Assembly: GCF_011516635.5 (NCBI RefSeq)
Contig: NZ_CP096256.1
Span: forward strand, 62,001-126,000
Direction: 5' to 3'
Length of the DNA: 64,000 nt
Source: Bradyrhizobium barranii subsp. apii
GTDB taxonomy: Bacteria > Pseudomonadota > Alphaproteobacteria > Rhizobiales > Xanthobacteraceae
The notes under the pieces were generated by a model that saw only the letters and a list, made by a program, of their open reading frames with translations, searched no databases and was not told the DNA's origin. Positions 8,858-16,528 of this stretch are shown piece after piece; position 1 is the first letter of the stretch; every line of letters begins with the position of its first letter. The translations under genes and the position numbers were made by a program.

Positions 8858-10286
8858 GGGGATGTCCCGGGTTCTGTTGAATTTCTGAAGAGGTCGGCGT
8901 TGCCCACCTTGAGCCGGTAGGCTCGGGGTGCTGATTCCACAAAGGAGAGCAACGCCATGACGAGAGATATCACACCGGCTGGTTGGCCGGCGACCGGGGC
9001 TGTGGAGAAATCATTTGCGGAAGTGCGAGCGAGCTTCGATCGGTTCTGCCTTGCGGCAGGAATCGAGGCGCTCGGCACGATGATGGAGGCGGATGTGACA
9101 GCGGCCTGCGGGCCGCGCCACGGTCGTGATGCGGCGCGGCGGGCGCACCGTTGGGGCCGAACGCGGGGGCGGATCGGTTTCCACGGCGGCAAGATCGAGG
9201 TCGATCGCCCGCGGGTCCGGGGCATGGACGGCCGCGAGGTCACGATCCCGAGCTGGGAAACGGCGGCGCAGGAGGACTGGCTCGGTCGCTGGGCGATGAA
9301 CCTGATGCTGATCAATGTGTCGACGCGCCGGTTCGGCCGCGCCGTCCGGCTGCCCGAGGGTGACGTGCCGGCACCGCCCGGATCGGGGATTTCGAAGTCG
9401 GCGGCCTCGCGGAGGTTCGTGGCTCTGTCGGCGGCGCGGCTGGCCGACTTCATGGCTGCCGATCTGTCCGCGCTCGACCTTCTGGTGGTCCAAATCGACG
9501 GGCTGCATCTCGACGACGATCTCGTGCTGGTGGCCGCGATCGGGGTTGACGGCGAAGGCAACAAGCATCCGCTGGCGCTGGTGGAAGGGGCGACCGAGAA
9601 TGCAGCAACGGTTCAGGCCCTGCTGGACAACCTGGTCTCGCGCGGGCTCGACCCGACGGTGCCAAGACTGTTCATCGCCGACGGCGCGAAGGCGTTGTCG
9701 AAGGCGATCCGCCGCACCTTCGGTTCGGCCGCTGCGATCCAGCGCTGCCAGATCCACAAGGCGCGCAACATCATGGAACGCCTGCCGAAAGAGCATCATG
9801 CGGCCACCCGCCGGGTGCTGCGCCAGGCCTGGGAGCTCGATGACGCCGACAAGGCTGAAAAATTGATCCGCAATCTCGCGCGTCGACTCGACCAGCAATG
9901 GCCCGGCGTTGCGGCCAGTATCCTCGAAGGCCTCGACGAAATCCTGACTGTCGTCCGGTTGAAGTTGCCGAAGGAGCTTCGCCGATCGCTCGCCTGTACC
10001 AATATCGCCGAGAACATGATGGGCACCATTCGCCGCGTCACGCGCAACGTTAAACGCTGGCGGGATGCCGGTATGGCCTTGCGATGGGTCGCGGCCGGTA
10101 TGATCGAGGCCAACAAGGGCTTCCGACGATTGAAGGCGCATAAGCAATTGTCGGTTCTGCGTGCGGCCCTTCAAGCTCACCACGATCGCATGACAATCAA
10201 GTCCGTTGCCCACGTCACGAGGGCTGCGTAATATTCATTCCGGCAACGTCGACCCGACGTAGTTCAACAGCGATCGGGACATCCCC
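8858..10286 (+). mobile_element. IS256-family element, copy 2
   Basis: 1429 bp, same ends as copy 1 but in the opposite orientation. It is flanked by the 9-base duplication CGCTGCGGC (8849-8857 and 10287-10295) inside the IS630 transposase gene. Confidence 0.92.
8957..10231 (+). CDS. IS256-family (mutator) transposase, copy 2
   Basis: 424 residues, intact, with the same DDE landmarks as copy 1 (VVQIDGLHLDDD, LFIADGAKAL, NIAENMMG). The one visible amino-acid difference from copy 1 is Asp instead of Gly in EVDRPRVRG. The start ATG 8957 follows AAAGGAGAGCAACGCC. The two copies lie in inverted orientation about 2 kb apart, so recombination between them would invert istA-C/istB-N. Confidence 0.92.
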   Translation: MTRDITPAGWPATGAVEKSFAEVRASFDRFCLAAGIEALGTMMEADVTAACGPRHGRDAARRAHRWGRTRGRIGFHGGKIEVDRPRVRGMDGREVTIPSWETAAQEDWLGRWAMNLMLINVSTRRFGRAVRLPEGDVPAPPGSGISKSAASRRFVALSAARLADFMAADLSALDLLVVQIDGLHLDDDLVLVAAIGVDGEGNKHPLALVEGATENAATVQALLDNLVSRGLDPTVPRLFIADGAKALSKAIRRTFGSAAAIQRCQIHKARNIMERLPKEHHAATRRVLRQAWELDDADKAEKLIRNLARRLDQQWPGVAASILEGLDEILTVVRLKLPKELRRSLACTNIAENMMGTIRRVTRNVKRWRDAGMALRWVAAGMIEANKGFRRLKAHKQLSVLRAALQAHHDRMTIKSVAHVTRAA

Positions 10287-10734
10287 CGCTGCGGCCGGGC
10301 GATACCGTTATCATGGACAACTTGCCCGCTCACAAGGTCCATGGCGTTCGAGAGGCCATCCAGGCGGTCGGAGCTAGCCTGCTCTATCTTCCGCCCTACA
10401 GTCCAGACTTCAACCCGATTGAAATGGCCTTCTCCAAACTGAAAGTGCTGTTGCGGACCGCCGCAGCCCGCACCATGCCCGATCTCTGGCAAGCAATCGC
10501 CAACGCTCTCAAACGCTTCTCACCCGAGGAATGTCAAAATTATCTCGTCGCGGCTGGTTACGACGCAACGTGATCGGAAAACGCTCTAGGCGACGCGATT
10601 CTGGATCGCCTCGTCCACAACGCTCACCGCCTCCAGCTTGCTGGCGAAAGCATGCGAAAACGCAACGCCAAAACCATCACCCTTGACGAGCAGCCAGAAC
10701 GCTGACCCTATCACCGCCTCGGCCGGAGCGAGGC

Positions 10735-10791
10735 TGCTCACGATCGTCTGAATTCGGCGCTCATGATCGCGCGAAATCGCTGCTCACGATC
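10735..10791. repeat. IS21 right terminal repeats (3 x 23-base period)
   Basis: TGCTCACGATC at 10735, CGCTCATGATC at 10758 (two changes) and TGCTCACGATC at 10781 mirror the left-end repeats with the same 23-base period. Confidence 0.78.
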
Positions 10792-10804
10792 ACTGAAATA
10801 TGCA

Positions 10805-12074
10805 ACTACGCAGCGGCACCTATCGGCCCGAGCCTGTCCGGCAAAGGCTAATCCCCAAACCGGGTAAGCCCGGCAAGGTGCGTCCGCTCGGCATTCCGAC
10901 GCTCAAAGACCGACTGGTGCAAATGGCTTTGAAGCTCGTGCTGGAGCCGATCTTCGAGGCGGACTTCTATCCGACCTCCTATGGCTTCCGGCCCGGCCGG
11001 AGCACCCATGATGCGCTGGCGAAAATCCAGCGACGAATGCACCCCACACCCAGCGGCACTTCCGAGTACCGCTTCGCGATCGAGGGTGACATCAAGGGCT
11101 GCTTCGATGCCGTCGATCATCATGTGCTGATGGAGCGTGTGCGCCGACGCATCGGGGATCGCAAGGTCCTCAGGCTCGTGCTCGCCTTCCTAAAAGCCGA
11201 TGTCATGATCGAGGGCACCGTCCGCCACCCTGTTACGGGCACCCCGCAGGGCGGCATCATCTCGCCGTTGCTGGCCAACGTCTATCTGGCGGCCATCGAC
11301 GAGAGATACGGACGGTGGTCGATGCGCCCTCGCGAACGACCGCAGAATGCAGCCGACCGGCGGCTTTACGATCGCCGGAGAAACAGGCCTACATTCTACG
11401 CCGTACGTTACGCCGACGACTTCGTCGTGCTGACGGACGGGACCCGCGAGGAAGCAGAAGCCGAAAAGTTTGCGTTGGCGCAGTTCCTCAAAACGGAATT
11501 GCGCATGGAACTGTCGATGGAAAAGACCAGGATCACCGGCGTCGGGGAAGGCTTCGACTTCCTCGGCTATCGGGTGGTGCAGACCAAGGCACGCCGCACC
11601 GGACGTATGGTCGGTAATCTCTTCATTCCGAAGAGCAAGCTGAAAGACCTACGCCACAAGATCAAGGTCAGGGTGAAGGCGACGCCGACAGGCCGAGCCC
11701 TTGCCGATCTCATCGACGATATCAACCCGGTCATCACCGGATGGCGAAACTACTACCGCTACGCCACGTGGGCCACGCGGGACTTCGCCAGTCTGGATTG
11801 GTGGCTGTGGGAGCGCATCGGGCGATGGCTGCACAGGAAGCATCCTAAGACGACGTGGCAAGAACTGCGTCGCCGCTTCCAGGCAACAGCGCCCGACAGC
11901 CGCTGGCGATGGGTCGACGGACCGAAATCGCTGCGGTTCTTCCGGGAAGGCGGATCACTCCACTTCCCGCACCGGGGCATACGCATACCGAACGGATGGA
12001 ACGATCCTGGCGAGAAGTTCCGCAAAGGAGCCGATCGTTTCTGGGCGTCATTCAACACCCTCATGGACGCGTGA
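10805..12074 (+). pseudogene. ltrA-like: Group II intron reverse transcriptase/maturase (N-terminally truncated)
   Basis: About 420 residues of a group II intron protein. The RT motifs are present: YRPEPVRQRLIPKPGKPG (RT1), YGFRPGRSTHDAL (RT2), IEGDIKGCFD (RT3), GTPQGGIISPLLANVYL (RT4), the catalytic YADDFVV (RT5), MEKTRITGVGEGFDFLG (RT6-7). They are followed by a maturase X domain (ITGWRNYYRYA) and a short C-terminal domain. Roughly the first 80-100 residues (RT0 and the start of RT1) are absent because the IS21 end at 10804 fuses here, and the ATG at 10800 is formed by IS21 sequence. No clear HNH endonuclease motif is seen. Confidence 0.85.
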
Positions 12075-12104
12075 GGATCACACGCGGCGTAAGCCGCGCA
12101 TGGA

Positions 12105-12138
12105 GAGCCGGTTGCTTGGAAACTTGCACGCCCGGTTC
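12105..12138 (+). ncRNA. Group II intron domain V
   Basis: 34-base hairpin with the catalytic AGC triad near its 5' end, base stem GAGCCGG/CCGGTTC, and a GAAA tetraloop (TTGGAAAC). This is the invariant catalytic hairpin of group II introns and lies 30 bases after the maturase stop. Confidence 0.85.
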
Positions 12139-12221
12139 GGCGAGAGGGGCGCAGAAACCATCCGTCGCAAGACGGGCAGGCGCTGTGCCCCTACTCTACC
12201 CTTTGTTTTCTCGGGTCGCGC

Positions 12222-12470
12222 CTATCGCGTCCTCGATGGCGGTCGTGAGACCGGAGGCGATCGACCTGCACCCACAGGCCGAAATGAAATGGAGGGCGGC
12301 CGGCAACGACTTTCTTGGACCGCGAGGAATGGTGCGCAGCGCCAGGGGAAGAAAGTCGAGGACGGACGTTGCAGGGACAAGATCGAGAGCCCGCGAAGCG
12401 GGATCGGTCTTCGGTCAGACCAGCCTCTATCGAGGACGCTGATGGGTGCGCCCGTCGCGAAAACACATGG
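12222..12470 (-). repeat. DUF736 leader relic (copy 3)
   Basis: Read on the minus strand, this resembles the leaders upstream of the DUF736 genes at 36490 and 40601. The frame 12356-12312 reads TFFPWRCAPFLAVQE, matching TFFPCGHAAFLAQQQ and IFFPCRQAAAFLARQQ in the other two. CTTCTTCCCCTG and CATTCCTCGCG blocks are shared at base level. The DUF736 coding part expected next to it is gone; the group II intron 3' end lies there instead. Confidence 0.6.
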
Positions 12471-12895
12471 AATGAGGACAGGCGGCCCTAATCCGTTCGG
12501 CCATTCGGATCTCAGGCGACGGCGTGGCAGCAAAACGCGGCTCACCTCAAGTAGGTCACCTAGACGGCGCGATCATCACCCCAATGGAAACCGTCGCTGT
12601 CAGCAACGTCGGCGCACCTGTCGAACTCGCCATCGCAAGATCGATAACGAGGCTGACGACGTACTCGCCATGTGGATGCAACCCCGCCCTCCGCATCCAT
12701 GCGACCGACCGGCCTGCGAGGCGTGAAACAGATGCTAGTGTCGCTGGACATGCCGGCCACCGAGTTCGGCGATTCCGCCGCCACGCGCGATGGAACGAAG
12801 CTGGGCGTTCGGGTTGCAACAGCATTTGGAGAGGGTTGTGAGCACAATCGGCCTCTGCAGCAATCCGGCTGCCGGGCTCGATTTCGACTCGAACG
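12471..12895. other. No recognisable gene
   Basis: Overlapping open frames exist on both strands but none has a ribosome site, motif or composition that I can support. Probably degraded flanking sequence. Confidence 0.4.
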
Positions 12896-13078
12896 TTATT
12901 TGGCCGGCGGCCGCAGCGGGCTTTCCGCCCACTTCCGGGCGGCGGGATCGCGCAGCGGATCGTCCTCGCAGACCGGGCAGACGTAGCGCGGCCGGCCCGG
13001 CGCGACGTCGTCGGGCACAGCCGTCATCGGCTTCCCGCACTTCGGGCACAGCTTCCGGCTCAGGTAGAGCGGAGTCAT
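12896..13078 (-). CDS. Small CxxC zinc-ribbon-like protein
   Basis: 60 residues from ATG 13078, with AGGGA six bases upstream. It contains two cysteine pairs (LCPKCGKPM and VCPVCEDD) about 28 residues apart, the pattern of a zinc ribbon. The basic, proline-rich C-terminus ends WAESPLRPPAK. Small proteins of this type recur in rhizobial genomes without known function. The open frame extends further upstream, but the inner ATG has the better start signals. It is probably an independent short transcript. Confidence 0.65.
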   Translation of the reverse strand: MTPLYLSRKLCPKCGKPMTAVPDDVAPGRPRYVCPVCEDDPLRDPAARKWAESPLRPPAK

Positions 13079-13226
13079 GGTTTTTCCCTGCCGGGACCAG
13101 CTTAGTTCCGCGTGCACCGCGAGCACAAGTGGATCGACAAAAATCGTCCGCATGCACCAGGCCGCTTGACGTGGAGCGCATCTCACACTGAAATCCGATT
13201 TTCAGTGATGTTGCGGGGGTGGCGTC

Positions 13227-13427
13227 GTGGAAGAATTTTACAGGGGCTTCGCGCAGCGGGCGCGCGATCTGGCGGAGAACGCGGATCCGTTCACCAAGCG
13301 GCGGCTACTCGACCTAGCCCAGCGATACGATCTCAAGAGCAGACCGGGAGCCCCGGGCGGTCGGACCCTCCCGCCGCCGCGTGCGACGCCACCGACGGCG
13401 CTGTTTTCCGGCTCCGGCGAAGCTTAA
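13227..13427 (+). CDS. Small conserved rhizobial hypothetical protein
   Basis: 66 residues starting at GTG 13227. The N-terminal half (EEFYRGFAQRARDLAENADP, then FTKRRLLDLAQRYDL) matches a helical small-protein family that I recognise from Bradyrhizobium and relatives, with the characteristic A-DPFTKRRLLDLA-RYD pattern. The proline-rich tail varies. The function is unknown. The coding half is well formed, so it is likely real despite its size. Confidence 0.6.
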   Translation: MEEFYRGFAQRARDLAENADPFTKRRLLDLAQRYDLKSRPGAPGGRTLPPPRATPPTALFSGSGEA

Positions 13428-13551
13428 GAATAGTCGGAGCGCGGCCCGGTCGTCGGTTTTCTATGTTTTCATCGACCGGTCCGGGTGCAGGCCGCCCGCG
13501 GCCAAGGTGCTGGCCCTACAGCACTGAGCCGCGCACGCGCGCCGCAAAGCG

Positions 13552-13971
13552 TCATCGCCTGCGCCGCGCGATCTCGTCAGCGACCATGCCCTGCGCCCGC
13601 ACCAGCCGTTCATGCAGAGTCTCGAACATATCGAGGATGTCATCATTGGGTTCATTCTTTCCCTGCTCGATGGCTTCGGCGACGAGCTCATCGAGAGGCG
13701 TCTCCGCCAATTGGCCTTTCTCCAAGAGCTCCTCAAACAGACTGTCGCTGCTCGGCTGCGGTTGGATGCGACCGTCGGAGTTGCACCAGACTGTGAATGC
13801 CTGAAGTCCCAGGACAGCGTGCTCGACCATCGCCGCATCCAACGGAATCAGCGTCCCCCAGGCCTCGCCCGCCTCGTCTGCGAACCCCGCCACGTACATC
13901 TGCTGCTCCGCGGCGCCTTCATCACGAGGCTGGAAGAACGGCGTGAGGATGATTGGAGGGCGTTTTGCCAT
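13552..13971 (-). CDS. Hypothetical protein next to repC
   Basis: 139 residues from ATG 13971 (MAKRPPIILTPFFQPRDEG), with GGAGAG about eight bases upstream. The open frame reaches 14073 but has no better start. The first half looks beta-rich (AWGTLIPLDAAMVEHAVLGL), the second is an acidic helix (FEELLEKGQLAETPLDELV) followed by a basic end IARRRR. I do not recognise the family. It lies immediately downstream of repC on the same strand (about 106 bases), so it may be carried with the replication region. Confidence 0.5.
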   Translation of the reverse strand: MAKRPPIILTPFFQPRDEGAAEQQMYVAGFADEAGEAWGTLIPLDAAMVEHAVLGLQAFTVWCNSDGRIQPQPSSDSLFEELLEKGQLAETPLDELVAEAIEQGKNEPNDDILDMFETLHERLVRAQGMVADEIARRRR

Positions 13972-14077
13972 GACGATCTCTCCGAACCGCTCTGCGTCGA
14001 CACGGCGCAGCAGCCGGGCAGTGCGGGTAGTTCGATCACACGAAAAAGGCAAGGTCTGGGAACGGCGCCTCATCGCC

Positions 14078-15310
14078 TTACGCCCGCTGCTTGTCTCGCC
14101 GGCGAGAATTGATCTGCGCCATCAGGATCGGGCCAAGCGAGAATTCGCCGACCTCGGCTTTTCGCGTCAGGCCGCGCAGATAACCGCCGGCGGAATTGAT
14201 CGCCGTCCCGCGCTGCAGGATACACGCCACGACGATGGCTGCGGGCACCTCGCCCATAACCTTTTGCGCCTCCTCCCAGGCGCTCGGGCTGATGCCCAGC
14301 ATCGATCGGACAACAGCCGCGGTAGCGAGGAAATCGCGCCAGTTCGAAACCCCACCCTTCGCATAGTCGACGATGTCGGGGCACGCACTCAAGACCATTC
14401 CTAACGGATACGCTCCCTCCCCGACTCGCGAGGGTTGAGATTTTGGCTCAGCTCCCGCCGCCCGGCCTTCTCGAAGGACAGGTTCAAGATCAATAGGGGC
14501 GTCTGGATTTGAATTCTGTATGTGGCGCTCAGAATGGGACTCATTGGCGCTCGGATTCTTGGATTTGATGTGTGCTTCCAGAAGATTGAGGACGTCGTCG
14601 GCAAGCTGAGATAACTCGTCGGCGATCGGCTCGAGCTGCTGGCGGGTGGCCGTGCGCGGAATCTGGTCGACGATCGCGCGGAAGGCGGCGTGCACAACCT
14701 GCCAATCGGCAGGCCCCTGCCCTCCCCTTCGCGTCGGAACGGCTTCCTCGATGCCAGTTGCAATCATCTTCGCGATGTCGCGCCGGCACAGCGTGATGCG
14801 CTCTCGTACGAGTTTGAGTGCACGGGCCTCGGCTTCGATATCGGCCGCCAGGCTCTCGATCTCCTCCGAGCGCACGACCAGCGGCGACAGATCGAAGCCG
14901 AAGGCGAGCTCGATTTCGCCGGCGTTGTCCTTTCGTGCATACCGCTTGCCATTCGGACTGTCGCGCCGAACGATCAGGCCGGCGTCGACCAGCACAGCAA
15001 GGTGACGACGAAGCGTCGATGCCGGCATGCCATGCGCGCGCCGAGTGAGTTGATAGTTTGACGGAAAGACAATCAGATCATCCTCCCCGGTGAGCGCGGT
15101 CTCGGGATGGAAGGTTAGGAGCGCGTTCAATACTGAGAGCGAGCGCTCCGACACGCCAAGGCGCGGCCGCGCCGTGCAGATGGCGTGGAAGATCTTCCAT
15201 TTGTGCACGATCTTTTCGGGAGGACGTTCCGTCGCGACCATCTGGCTTGCCACATGGGCAAGCGTCAGCGATCGCCGCCCAAAGGGCGTCGTTGGGGAGT
15301 GTGACTGCAT
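14078..15310 (-). CDS. repC: Plasmid replication initiator RepC
   Basis: 410-residue RepC, the initiator of repABC replicons. It begins with a region (residues about 20-160) containing a winged-helix domain. Landmarks are the RepC blocks VHKWKIFHAICTARPRLGVS, NALLTFHPETALTG and FPSNYQLTRRAHGMPASTLR, followed by RRHLAVLVDAGLIVRRDSPN. The C-terminal domain has CPDIVDYAKGGVSNWRDFL and ends in ILMAQINSRRRDKQRA. In known repABC plasmids the origin lies inside repC; the most AT-rich internal part here is about 14490-14590 and is the best oriV candidate. Expression is normally limited by a counter-transcribed RNA between repB and repC, which is visible at about 15411-15465. Confidence 0.95.
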   Translation of the reverse strand: MQSHSPTTPFGRRSLTLAHVASQMVATERPPEKIVHKWKIFHAICTARPRLGVSERSLSVLNALLTFHPETALTGEDDLIVFPSNYQLTRRAHGMPASTLRRHLAVLVDAGLIVRRDSPNGKRYARKDNAGEIELAFGFDLSPLVVRSEEIESLAADIEAEARALKLVRERITLCRRDIAKMIATGIEEAVPTRRGGQGPADWQVVHAAFRAIVDQIPRTATRQQLEPIADELSQLADDVLNLLEAHIKSKNPSANESHSERHIQNSNPDAPIDLEPVLREGRAAGAEPKSQPSRVGEGAYPLGMVLSACPDIVDYAKGGVSNWRDFLATAAVVRSMLGISPSAWEEAQKVMGEVPAAIVVACILQRGTAINSAGGYLRGLTRKAEVGEFSLGPILMAQINSRRRDKQRA

Positions 15311-15376
15311 GTCTTTGCCTCAGCTGGGCAAAGAAAATCTGCTCGCCGAAACGGCGATAAAATCGCGTAGAAACTC

Positions 15377-15405
15377 TTGACTGCGATTCGCGAAAGTGAT
15401 TCTCT
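15377..15405 (+). promoter_or_regulatory. Candidate promoter of the repABC antisense RNA
   Basis: TTGACT at 15377-15382, a 17-base spacer and TTCTCT at 15400-15405 on the plus strand, opposite to repABC and just before the terminator hairpin. The -10 box is weak, so the assignment is tentative. Confidence 0.45.
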
Positions 15406-15410
15406 GTCAG

Positions 15411-15465
15411 TCGCCAAACTTGAAGAGAAGGGCTTCCGGAACTCCGTTTCGGGGGCCTTTTTTCT
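15411..15465 (+). ncRNA. repABC counter-transcribed RNA (incA/ctRNA)
   Basis: In the repB-repC interval, on the strand opposite to repABC, a strong intrinsic terminator is visible: an 11-pair stem with G-U pairs at 15431-15457 (left arm GGCTTCCGGAA, loop CTCCG, right arm TTTCGGGGGCC) followed by a run of T. A candidate promoter sits about 35-55 bases upstream. Position, orientation and the short size (about 50-55 nt) match the ctRNA of other repABC plasmids, which represses repC translation and determines incompatibility. The exact 5' end is inferred. Confidence 0.75.
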
Positions 15466-15467
15466 TT
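15431..15467 (+). terminator. Intrinsic terminator of the ctRNA
   Basis: 11-pair stem, 5-base loop, then TTTTTTCTTTT. It would end plus-strand transcription inside the repB-repC interval. Confidence 0.75.
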
Positions 15468-15508
15468 TCCCTTGTCTGCTCCTGGTTCGTGTTTACGGGA
15501 CGAGGCCG

Positions 15509-16528
15509 TCAGGCCTCGGTAGTTTCCTGGCCGCCACTCGTCTTGGAAAAAGCGTCGAAGATGGCCGGGAGTTGGTCCACAAGAAATGCCGCGAATGTCG
15601 CCGAGACATTCTTGTCGATGGTAAGCTTCAATTCGCGCTCGACCTGACGCACGTGCGCAATCTTGTCCCCGGATGCGGAAAAGACTGGCTTCTCTTCCGA
15701 TGGCTTCGATGTCCCCGCGGGAGATGGACGGCTTGCTGCTGAGAATGCTGCGAGAAATCGCGCATCGGTTTCCCGCTCTGCAAATTTCGGGGCAGCGATC
15801 ACCGCTCTGACACGTTTGAGCGCCGCGGCATCCTTGAGTAATTCAGCGAAGGACTGCCAGCGGCCGCGGCCAACTTTCGGAGCCTTCCCGATTGCTCGAA
15901 CGACTTCGGGGGGAACCGATCGAGCGACGGCAAGGAGTTTCGAAGCCTCAGCCCGATCGATCGACAACGCATCCTGCACGATTGACCGGCTATGCCCGGC
16001 ATCTTCGATATGCATCGCGAAGCTGGCGCGCTCAATGAAACTCAAATCCTCGCGCGGTGCGTTCTCGAGTCCTTGCGCCACGACAAGGGCTTCATCTGAC
16101 AGCGATCGCAGGATCGCTTTGACGGAAATACCCAATTCGCGCGTGGCGCGGACGCGGCGATGACCATACGCGCTTTGATAGCGCCCTTTTGCTTCAGGAT
16201 GCTCCCGAACGAGAATGGGCACCTCTTGGCCACGTTGTGCGATCGACTGTTTGAGTGCTTCGAACGAGCTATCATCATTGTCGCGAAACCGGTCGGACAG
16301 GGGTGACGGATCAATAAGCGAAGGGTCGATTTCAAGGATTACAGCCCCAGACGCGATTCTTTCGCGAAGCTCCTCGTTCTCCTTCTCGACTTCGGAAAAA
16401 GAATCCTTCAACGAGCGGACCGAGCCCGACGAGACCCGCGGCAAGGCAGCGGGCACGTTGTCAGCTGACAACGTGCTTGATTGCGGGGCCGTGAAAAGGC
16501 TCTTGATAGTGTCAGTACGTTTGCTCAT
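15509..16528 (-). CDS. repB: Plasmid partition protein RepB (ParB family)
   Basis: 339 residues from ATG 16528, which overlaps the repA stop (ATGA). The ParB N-terminal domain carries IDPSLIDPSPLSDR and the CTP-binding-type block GQEVPILVREHPEAKGRYQS AYGHRRVRATRELG. The HTH centre has REDLSFIERASFAMHIEDAG and ALSIDRAEASKLLAVARSVP. The C-terminus (RELKLTIDKNVSATFAAFL) is the dimerisation end. It binds parS palindromes, works with RepA in segregation and helps repress the operon. One parS lies inside the 5' part of this gene (16457-16472), a position seen in some repABC plasmids. Confidence 0.95.
   Translation of the reverse strand: MSKRTDTIKSLFTAPQSSTLSADNVPAALPRVSSGSVRSLKDSFSEVEKENEELRERIASGAVILEIDPSLIDPSPLSDRFRDNDDSSFEALKQSIAQRGQEVPILVREHPEAKGRYQSAYGHRRVRATRELGISVKAILRSLSDEALVVAQGLENAPREDLSFIERASFAMHIEDAGHSRSIVQDALSIDRAEASKLLAVARSVPPEVVRAIGKAPKVGRGRWQSFAELLKDAAALKRVRAVIAAPKFAERETDARFLAAFSAASRPSPAGTSKPSEEKPVFSASGDKIAHVRQVERELKLTIDKNVSATFAAFLVDQLPAIFDAFSKTSGGQETTEA
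16457..16472. promoter_or_regulatory. parS site 1 (inside repB)
   Basis: GTTGTCAGCTGACAAC, a perfect 16-base palindrome matching the repABC parS consensus GTTNNCAGCTGNNAAC. Flanking bases extend the symmetry to 16453-16476. Confidence 0.92.

Larger units (their letters stand above)
8189..10573 (+). pseudogene. IS630-family transposase, split by IS256 copy 2
   Basis: Starts at ATG 8189 (MARALSVDLRQRVVAAIDGG) with an N-terminal HTH (SCRQAAERFGVSAASAIRW). The first frame ends near 8572 and the catalytic part continues in another frame, EEWFEGQIDLDPERLVFIDE. Many IS630 elements express the transposase by frameshifting here, so this need not be decay. The catalytic frame is then interrupted at 8857 by IS256 and resumes at 10296 with GDTVIMDNLPAHKVHG and FNPIEMAFSKLK, completing the D-D-E triad. 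Stop at 10571-10573. The interruption makes it non-functional in this copy. Confidence 0.85.
8097..10586 (+). mobile_element. IS630-family element, interrupted by IS256 copy 2
   Basis: Ends GAGCATTTTCCGACC and GGAAAACGCTC are inverted repeats next to duplicated TA dinucleotides (8095-8096, 10587-10588), the hallmark of IS630/Tc1 elements. Removing IS256 copy 2 and its 9-base duplication leaves about 1.05 kb, the expected size. It sits in istB. Confidence 0.9.
7452..10705 (+). pseudogene. istB: istB ATPase helper of the IS21 element, split by IS630
   Basis: Begins 16 bases after istA with AAGGAG upstream. The N-terminal part (7452-8094) has the IstB Walker A ITGATGLGKSWLACALG and Walker B VLILDDWGLS, ending in EVIGDPTL. 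The reading frame then enters IS630. Past the IS630 right end and its duplicated TA (10587-10588), the frame resumes at 10589 with GDAILDRLVHNAHRL and stops at 10703-10705. The rejoined protein is about 255 residues, full length for IstB, a DnaA-like AAA+ protein that selects targets with IstA. It is inactivated here by the loss of the C-terminal helix region. Confidence 0.85.
4284..10804 (+). mobile_element. IS21-family element, disrupted by nested insertions
   Basis: The left terminus TGCATGTTTC and right terminus GAAATATGCA are near-perfect inverted ends of the TG...CA type. Inside lie the multiple terminal repeats of IS21 elements: GATCGTGAGCA at 4298, 4321, 4344 and 4367, and the reverse form at 10735, 10758 and 10781, all on a strict 23-base period. 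istA and istB are both interrupted (IS256 copy 1 at 5439-6867; IS630 at 8097-10586, itself broken by IS256 copy 2). Both genes can be rejoined exactly by removing the insertions and one target duplication each. The left flank is IS91 and the right flank a group II intron, so the original target is rearranged. Confidence 0.88.
10805..12199 (+). mobile_element. Group II intron, 5'-truncated by the IS21 junction
   Basis: Contains most of an intron-encoded reverse transcriptase/maturase, then domain V (12105-12138) and a domain VI-like stem (about 12139-12195) ending ...CTACTCTAC near 12199. Domains I-III and the 5' splice site, plus the maturase N-terminus, are missing: the intron begins abruptly at the right end of the IS21 element. 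It cannot splice. Its 3' flank is the leader region of a DUF736-type gene on the other strand. Confidence 0.85.

Noticed and set aside
10800..10804. ATG start of the maturase gene
   Set aside because: Formed by the terminal bases of the IS21 element; the intron protein is N-terminally truncated.
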